Source: Phaseolus vulgaris (Eukaryota > Streptophyta > Magnoliopsida > Fabales > Fabaceae). From it: DNA of 64,000 bases. Made by a program: the position numbers and the translations under genes. The stretch covers positions 27,959,177-28,023,176 of the forward strand of contig NC_023750.2 in the NCBI RefSeq assembly GCF_000499845.2. Direction: 5' to 3'. The notes below the pieces were generated by a model. The model was not told the DNA's origin, made no database searches, and saw nothing but the letters and a program-made list of their open reading frames with translations. Positions 56,888 to 64,000 of the stretch are shown piece after piece (the stretch's first letter is position 1; every line of letters begins with the position of its first letter).

Positions 56888-57128
56888 TAAGGTACGCAGT
56901 TTTCAAGACAGAAGCTAATATACACTTTTGGTGTTTCTTTGTCCTAATACTGCCTTGAGCGTCAGAGTGCAAATGGCCGCTAGGGTGCCCCTTTGTCTTT
57001 TGCAGGTGGGAAGTTTCTTGATCAAGAAGGTACGATTCTCACCAAGATCGAAGGGTCGTTGCAGTTGTGAGAGCCAACCGGCGGGGCAAGTCAACCGGCA
57101 GGAACATTTGGCGCCCACCATGGGGCTC
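56888..57128 (+). repeat. Tat-3 5' LTR right piece and primer-binding site
   Basis: LTR end at about 57106 (...CCGGCAGGAACA), two bases, then TGGCGCCCACCATGGGGCTC (57109-57128), a variant of the Tat-1/TRIM site. The left piece is 43212-43856. Confidence 0.85.
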
Positions 57129-57172
57129 GTTAAATCAAGGTCCCACTCGTAATCACGTTAGGAGTTTTTACC

Positions 57173-60100
57173 AGCAATATGAGAAGTATGAGGTAAGCAG
57201 TCGTTGGATCCGTAGGAAGGGTACCCTTCGGAGGAGACAACATTACCACGGAGCAAATATTGGATACGATGTGTGCCCTCCAAGCAGAAGTGGCGGCATC
57301 ACGAGCGAACAACGCAGAATTGCGCAGAGCCAATTAGGAACTCCGTAGGGATCTACAACAGGTAGGGGAGCGCGCAGCGGACAAACGTGCACCACCAGTA
57401 CCACTTAGGGCACGTCCCATGCCGTTCTCACGAGTGATCATGAACACGGTCTTACCAACAACGTCTCTGGGCCCAAAAGTCTCATTCACATAAGTAAAGG
57501 ATCCAGAGGCCCATCTCACAGCGTTCAACACCCAAATGATGCTCACTGGAGGATTTGACGTCGTGTACTGCAAGATGCTTATGAGGACGCAGTCAGGCGC
57601 AGCGTTAGAATGGTTCATTAGCCTTCTCGACGGACACATTACCAACTTCGACCAGTTTGCTACACTGTTCAGGGAACAGTACCTTGTGAACAAGGCCCCC
57701 GCCCGGCTTTCTTATGATGTTTTTTATGTCAAACAGTACCAGGGGGAGTCCATGAAGGACTACCTGAACAAGTTCAGGATCCAAGTGGTGAGATTGAAGC
57801 CCACTAATGAGGCCATGATAGTACATGCCTTTGTCAAGGGAATGCTACCTGGGCCTTTCAGTGAATCACTGCTAAGGTTCTACCCAAAAACATTCACGAA
57901 GATTCGACGTCGAGCGTTAACACACATTGTCGCAAATGATCGAGTAATGCAGAAGCAAGGTCTCTTCGGTCCTGCCCGACCTCGAGCAGCCGCACGGCCT
58001 CAGCCTATGAGGGTTTACGAAGCGAACACAAAGAAAAAGGGGGCAAAAAAACCCTACGAACGGGCCAGGCGGGGGCACGCGCACGATGGGATCCTCCCCC
58101 AAAACATAATTTCTGAGTGGAGCTCAAGGAGTTGATCACTATCCCAAACATAGCGGCAAGACTGAAGGTAACGGCAAAGATGGATAGGAAGATGGGACCC
58201 AACAAGAACGCTTGGTGTGAATTTCACCAGGCAAATGGCCAGTACATACGTAACTGTTTAGCCTTAGCGCATCAACTAGAGGAACTAGTGAAGAGCGGTT
58301 TCTTGAAGGACTATCTTCAAGAGCCACAAGACGACCAAGCGTTGGTAGCTACAGGAGCGAATCAGGGGCACGAGGTGCCTATCCACGGGGAGGTAAATAC
58401 TATATCGGGAGGGTTCTCGGGAGGAGGGTGCACTGCCTCCTAACAAAAGAAGTACGCGCGAGGGGTAATGGCAATGGAGGTACAACTGGAAAACCTGATC
58501 CCTGACGTCGACCTCACCTTCACGAAGACTGACCTCAGGGATGTCGTACCTCACGATAACGATCTGGTGGTGATTTCACTGGTTACAGTAGGGAGAAGGG
58601 TGCACCGCGTCCTCGTGGACCAAGGAAGTTCAACTGACGTAATGTTCTTAACGACCTTCAACCAGTTACAACTGTCCATGGACCAGTTAAGGCCCTACAT
58701 CGGCTGTTTGTATGGTTTTGCGAGGGACGAGGTGGAGGTTTGTGGGCACATCGAGTTGAGGACAACATTCACGGATGGCGCGTCTTCGCACACTACCAGC
58801 ATCAGGTACCTCGTTGTTAACGCTCCCTCAGCCTATAATATATTGTTAGGGAGACCAGTTTTAAACAGGTTGGGAGCAATTCCCTCCACGAGGCATATGA
58901 AGATGAAACTACCTTCCCTTGAGGGAGCAGTGATCACCATCAAATCTGACCAGAAGGAGGCGAAGAGGTGCTACAAAAACAACCTCAAGACAAAGAGAAG
59001 GGTGTTTTCTGTTACTACCAGACCACCAAGGGAAGACAGAGTGACCCGCGAAGAGATTGCTCGAGAAAACCGACCCGAGCCCACAGGAGGTGTGGTGGAG
59101 AAGGAGATCGGTGGAAAGATGTTCAAAATTGGGGTAGTCCTTGAGCAAGGAGTCACAGAATCAGGTTGTTGAGGTCATAGCATGACACCTTGATGTGTTT
59201 GCATGGACCACCGCCGACATGCCCGGTATTGACCCTGATTTCTTGTGTCATTGTCTCACCATGGACCCCAAGGTCTGACCAGTCCGCCAGAGAAGGTGAA
59301 AATTCAATGAAGAGAAGGGTCAGATCATACGGGAAGAAAGGGAGTAGCTACTAAAGGCTGGCCACATCATGGAAATCCAGTACCCCGAGTGGCTAGCCAA
59401 CGTGGTACTAGTAAAGAAAGTCAATGGAAAATGGAGAATGTATGTCGATTTCACGGACCTCAACAAGGTTTGCCCAAAGGATTCTTACCCGCTGCCCAGT
59501 ATCGATGCTTTGGTGGAAAGCGCCTCCGGATGCAGGTTACTCAGCTTCCTGGATGCCTTTTCTAGTTACAACCAGATCATGATGCACCCTAGGGACGAAT
59601 GCAAGACCACATTCATGACAGAACTGTCTTACTATTGCTATAAGAACATGCCCTTTGGGCTAAAAAACGCAGGGGCCACCTACCAACGATTGATGGACAG
59701 AGTACTAGCGCCCATAATAGGGCGGAATGTCCAAGCGTACGTAGATGACATGGTGGTCACCTCCCAAAGAGGCAGCAGCACGTAGCTGAACTGGAAAAGC
59801 TATTCACCACGATAGGGAAGTACAGGCTAAAGTTGAACCCGGAGAAGTGCGTGTTCGGGTGGAGGCAGGAAAGTTCTTGGGTTTCCTACTCACTGAACGA
59901 GGAATAGAGGCAAATCTTGAGAAGTGCGTTGCCATAATAGCTATGAGAAGCACAATCTCAGTGAAAGAAGTACAGCAGTTGACAGAGTGCATGGTCGCTC
60001 TATTCAGATTCGTGTCGGCAAGAAGAGAAGGGACACCCTTATTTCCAGTGCCTGAAGAGGAACAGCAGGTTCGTCTGGACCCGTGAGTGCGAGTAGGCGT

Positions 60101-62390
60101 TTGTCAAACTGAAGGAGTACCTGGCTAGCCCACCGGTGTTGTGCAAGCCAGAGCTAGGTATCCCGCTCCGCTTATACTTCGCAGTTACAGAAAAGGCGAT
60201 CAGTTCGGTACTATTGCAGGAGCAAGACCAGACGCAGAGGCCAATCTATTTCGTCAGCAAAGTATTACAGGGGCCAGAGGTGAGAACCAGGCCTTAGCGA
60301 AAGCAGCCTTAGTGGTTGTATTCTCAGCAAGGAGACTCTGCCACTACTTCCAGAGCTTTACCGTGATAGTGATGACAGACCTTCCAATCCGCAAGGTCTT
60401 GCAAAAACCAGATGTAGCAGGAAGAATGGCACGATGGGCGGTGGAACTGTCTAAATTCGACATACACTACGAACCTAGAGGCCACATCAAGGGCCAGATC
60501 TATGCCGACTTCGTAGTGGAACTCTCCTCAGCAGCCACACACCAAGAAGGGGCAGATTTTAGATGGGTACTCTCTGTAGATGGTTCCTCAAACCAACAAG
60601 GTAGTGGAGCAGGTGTTATCTTGGAGGGACCGGATGGGTTGCTAATTGAGCAGGCCCTACGGTTCGCCTTCAAGGCCAACAACAACTAGGCAGAGTATGA
60701 GGCCCTGATCGCGGGAATGTTGTTGGCTAAGGAGATGGGAGCAAAGGGGTTGTTGGCAAAGAGCGATTCCATGTTAGCTACAAGCCAAGTCACGGGGGAA
60801 TACCAAGCTAAAGACCCTCAAATGGCTGCATATCTAGAATATGTCTAGGTCCTGAAAGAGTCGTTCAAAGTGTTTGAGTTAGTCCACGCGCCCAGGGAAC
60901 AGAATGCCCGAGCAGACCTATTTGCAAAGCTAGCCAATTCAGGCAAGGGGGGCAGACAGAGGACAGTGATTCAGGAGACCTTGAAGACACCTCGAACCAC
61001 CACGGGCAATGTGGCAAAAATTCAACAGGTTAGCACATCGGAAGGGACGAGGAGGAGTCATCGATCGCTAATGCAAGAGACAGTGAAAACACCCAGGATA
61101 AGCAGATACCCAGTTGCTGGGGAAATAGCGCCGCAAGTTTACCAGGTGGAATCAGGAGAAACCTGGATGACGGCCTACCAATGCTACTTAGCCGATGAAA
61201 TACTCCCGTTAGAACCCGTAGAAGCTCGAAAAATCAAGAAAAATTCGAGCAAGTACACCCTGATCGATGGGAAATTATTCAAGCACGGATTCACCCATCC
61301 TATACTAGTATGCGTGGACGGTGAGCAATGCACGCGCATCATGGCAGAACTACACGAAGGGATATGCGGTAGCCACATCGGTGGCCGATCTCTCTCGTCA
61401 AAGGCCATTCGTGCAGGGTATTACTGGCCAACCATGAGGGAAGATTGCACGAGATACGTCCAACGGTGCAAGCAGTGCCAACAACATGCTGATTGGCACA
61501 AAGCGCCCCCAGAGGAGTTGAGATAGATCTACAGCCCATGGCCATTTCATGCCTGGGGGATCGATATTCTGGGGCTTTTCCCTTTGGCGGTACGGCAGAT
61601 GAAGTGCCTTGTGGTCGCCATAGAATATTTCACGAAGTGGATCGAGGCCAAACCAATGGCACAGATCACAGCCCATAAAATCCAACACTTCGTGTGGGAA
61701 AACATAGTGTGCCGCTTCGGAATCCCGAAGAGGTTGGTATCTGATAATGGTACCCAGTTTGCAAGCCAACAGTTGGACAAGCTATGTACGGAGCTGGGGA
61801 TAAGGCAAGTATTTGCATTAGTAGAACACCCCCAGACGAACAGACAAGTCGAGTCGGCCAACCGAGTTCTGCTCATAGGTCTGAAAAGAAGGCTGGACAA
61901 AGCCAAAGGGACCTGGGCAGAAGAAGTTCCTAGAATTGTGTGGGCCTACCACACTACCCTTCGATCCACAACCAAGGAAATGCCATTCAGCCTAGTGTAT
62001 GGTTGGAACGCTATGATCCCAGTAGAAATCCAGGAAAACTCACCACATTTTCATAACTTCATGGTCGAGGAGTCGAACGAGGAAAGAAAGGTGAACTTGG
62101 ACCTACTGGATGAAGTGAGGGAGGAAGCAAGGATTAAAGTTGAAGCCTTGAAAAGGAGGGTGGAGTACAAGTACAGCTCTAAGCAGAGACCTGGGCAGTT
62201 CCAGGTCCCCGACTTGGTGATGAGGAAGACCCACCCGTACCAGTTAGAAAACAAGCTATCTCCCAAGTGGACCGGTCCTTTCAGAGTAACGGAGGCCCTT
62301 GGGAATGGAGCATACAGGCTCGAGACATTAGAAGGCGGTGCGATCCCTCGCACTTGGAACGCGACCAACCTGAAGTTTTATTTTAGTTAA
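57173..62390 (+). pseudogene. gag-pol: Tat-3 gag-pol, heavily decayed
   Basis: Homology follows Tat-1 in order: gag coiled N-terminus (about 57245-57370, stops), gag core (57536-58100), linker (58117-58440), protease (VLVDQGSSTDVMF near 58605-58650), RT (59369-59785, YVDD near 59739-59750), RNase H (about 60140-60440), archaeal-type RNase H (60520-60930, interrupted by stops near 60688 and 60846), integrase finger (61330-61500), core and GPF tail (61584-62390, ending LKFYFS). Many stops and frameshifts are present, for example near 58132, 58441, 59170, 59783, 60084 and 61524. Not functional. Confidence 0.92.
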
Positions 62391-63272
62391 TCTTGCATTG
62401 TACACGTTTAAAGGGACACTCTTTTTCCCTTGAGAGGGTTTTTTAACGAGGTCACCCGAATAAAATTCATTCGGTTAAGAAATGTGCATTGCAATTAAAC
62501 AAACCTCTCTCGTGTAGTGATAAGCCAAAAGCGAAAGTAGTATGGTCCCCCAAGTGGACCTCCCTCTTGCGTAAGTTCACCAAGCCCAAGAATAGTATGA
62601 TTCGCTGAAATAAAGGAACATTTTCCCTCGAAGTGATACATAGAGAAGCAGAGGTAGTTTGGTCTTCCCAGTAAGCCCCCCTCGTGTAAGTTCACCAAGG
62701 CGAAGAATAGTATGGTTCGCTAAACACCAGGAACCTCTTTCCTTGAAGTGATACGCGGATAGCAGAGGTAGTTTGGCCTCCCCAATAAGCCCCTCTCGTG
62801 TAAGTTCACCAAGGCGAAGAATAGTATGGTTTGCTAATTAAACGAGCCTCTCCCTTAAAGTGATACGCGCAGAGCAGAGGTAGTTTGGTCTCCCCAATAA
62901 GCCCTCTCATATAAGTTCACCAAGGCAAAGAGAAGTATGGTTCGAATACCAAAGACTTGCTCCTTGACTCTTGTAGCAAGGTCGAGATCAGCTATCCCTT
63001 GACTTTATACAACAAGGATGAAATCGCGAAAGTGTCGTTCACTCGGGTTAGAAACACCAAGGGGGGGAGATATACGTTCCCTCTTGCGTATTAACTCCAA
63101 GGTCGAACAGCATACGAAACAAACGTGTTACCTAAAGGGTGAACCTAAAATCAGAGGTGTCGTATGGAAAGCATAGCGAATAAAGGCAACAGTCAAACCT
63201 AAGATAAATACTTATAAAGGTATACATGTAAGAGAGTTTGTTTGTCAACAAACGCAGAATTACAAAATGGAG
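62391..63272. repeat. Tat-3 spacer with repeats of 111-115 bp
   Basis: After the conserved post-pol motif (about 62412-62455), four units share TAAGTTCACCAAGGCGAAGA, GTATGGTT and AGAGGTAGTTTGG. Phase markers are at 62573, 62688, 62802 and 62913. The sequence is unlike the Tat-1/2 spacer repeats, so each subfamily has its own arrays. Nothing coding. Confidence 0.85.
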
Positions 63273-64000
63273 TCATTCTCGTGGCACGATTTGCCTGTCA
63301 ACAACACACTTGGACTCACCAAAGGGGGTAAGATCCACCTCAGGATGCGCACAGGCAAACTGAGTAATGGCATCTTGAAACCCCTCACCATAAGCGTCAG
63401 CGGCATCGTTAGTGAGCTCCTTCTCTGTCTTTTTAAAGGACTCAATCGTCCCAGCCAAGGACTCAGTTTTCACAGCCAATTTTCCCTCAACTTGCCCCAG
63501 AAGGATTTCGCGCTGTGTGGCCTTCTCTTCCAGATTGGCCACTTTGCCTTTTAGTTCCGCCACCAGATCTTCGAGCTCGACCGCACGGGTACGAAGAGGC
63601 AAGATTTTTGCTTCTAGTTCTACTGCCTCTTGGCCCTTCTCATGAAGGGCCTTCTTGGCATCCTTCTCAGATTGACGAAGGCTTGCCAGCTCCAAGTACA
63701 TGGCGATCTCGCGATTGGTAAAGGTTTTGGTCCTGGTGGTCAATTCCTCCTCGAGCTTTGCCACCCTAACCTTGAGATTCTCGGCCTCTTGGGTCCTGTT
63801 AAGCGCAAGGTTGGAGGCAATCAAGAGGTCCCCAAGGACATCGACCACGCGGTCCTGAAGGAGATTGCCGCTTAAGCCCTCCTCCACCTATTGGCCTTGG
63901 AAGCGACTAAATATTCGTTGGAGCAACAAGGGAAGTGGTGAGGTGGAGGGCATCTCTTGGTCCTCGGGGGCACTCTCCCCTCCACCCTCGTGTACAACAA
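63273..64000 (-). pseudogene. Tat-3 antisense gene, 3' part
   Basis: Read leftward from the window edge to TAG at 63273. A long coiled coil (LKVRVAKLEEEL, LEAKILPLRTRAVELEDLV, KATQREILLGQVE) and the tail DAITQFACAHPEVDL...VVDRQIVPRE align with the end of the Tat-1/Tat-2 antisense proteins (REQFACLYPDL...VVDGKVVPAED). An in-frame TAG at 63890-63888 breaks it; the frame reads on to the edge. The N-terminal exons lie beyond the window. Confidence 0.8.

Larger units (their letters stand above)
43212..64000 (+). mobile_element. Tat-3: older Ty3/gypsy Tat-lineage element, right end outside the window
   Basis: The 5' LTR is in two pieces (43212-43856 and 56888-57106, about 860 bp) separated by the nested insertions. 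Then come PBS 57109-57128, a decayed gag-pol (57173-62390), a spacer with about 113-bp repeats, and the 3' part of an antisense coiled-coil gene (64000 to 63273, -). It is organised like Tat-1 and Tat-2 but diverged from them, so it is a related subfamily. The 3' LTR is not in the window. Confidence 0.88.

Overview
The window looks like intergenic, transposon-packed plant nuclear DNA. I found no intact host gene, rRNA, tRNA or CRISPR array. The LTR-retrotransposon families, the spliced CACTA transposase remains and LTR motifs such as AACCGGTTG and CTCGCCTAAGCGAG suggest a legume, probably of the bean/cowpea/soybean group. That assignment is an inference from family resemblance, not a search result. 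Almost every base from 1 to 64000 can be placed in a nested stack of mobile elements, and many ends are fixed by target-site duplications (TSDs) that I could read directly.

Left part (1-16677): a truncated Ty1/copia element on the minus strand abuts a CACTA 3' end. Next come a copia LTR scrap, an unassigned stretch and a probable non-autonomous hAT-like element filled by a 26-bp minisatellite. A complete 12.2-kb Ty3/gypsy element of the Tat lineage (Tat-1, 4492-16677) sits in an (AT)n tract. It has 814-bp LTRs, gag-pol with a second, archaeal-type RNase H, and a spliced gene on the opposite strand between pol and the 3' LTR.

Middle part (16678-43211): a copia gag remnant (minus) has its LTR split by a gag-only (TR-GAG) element at 19408-23638, with an odd 264-bp duplication of the target. 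Remnants of other gypsy LTRs follow, including three copies of one LTR family, two of which are solo LTRs with perfect TSDs. An old gypsy LTR (28335-43038) is split by a 13.5-kb CACTA element (28854-42351, TSD ATC). The CACTA carries only the C-terminal part of its transposase, palindromic repeats and a possible captured gene fragment. It is itself invaded by a solo LTR (TSD GTCAC) and a second TR-GAG element, which in turn holds a 482-bp miniature LTR element (TRIM, TSD ATGAC).

Right part (43212-64000): a third, older Tat element (Tat-3) runs off the right edge. Its 5' LTR is split by a solo TR-GAG LTR (43857-56882, TSD CCTAG), which is split by a complete inverted Tat copy (Tat-2, 44220-56196, TSD ACATG).

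The most interesting biology is the antisense gene shared by the three Tat elements. It has three inferred exons, an uncharacterised N-terminal domain resembling the plant 'putative gypsy type transposon' family, basic, acidic and proline-rich segments, and a long coiled coil. It is uninterrupted in Tat-2 (808 residues) although gag-pol of the same copy has four frameshifts. Second is the TRIM, whose primer-binding site and polypurine tract match those of Tat-1, suggesting that Tat machinery moves it.
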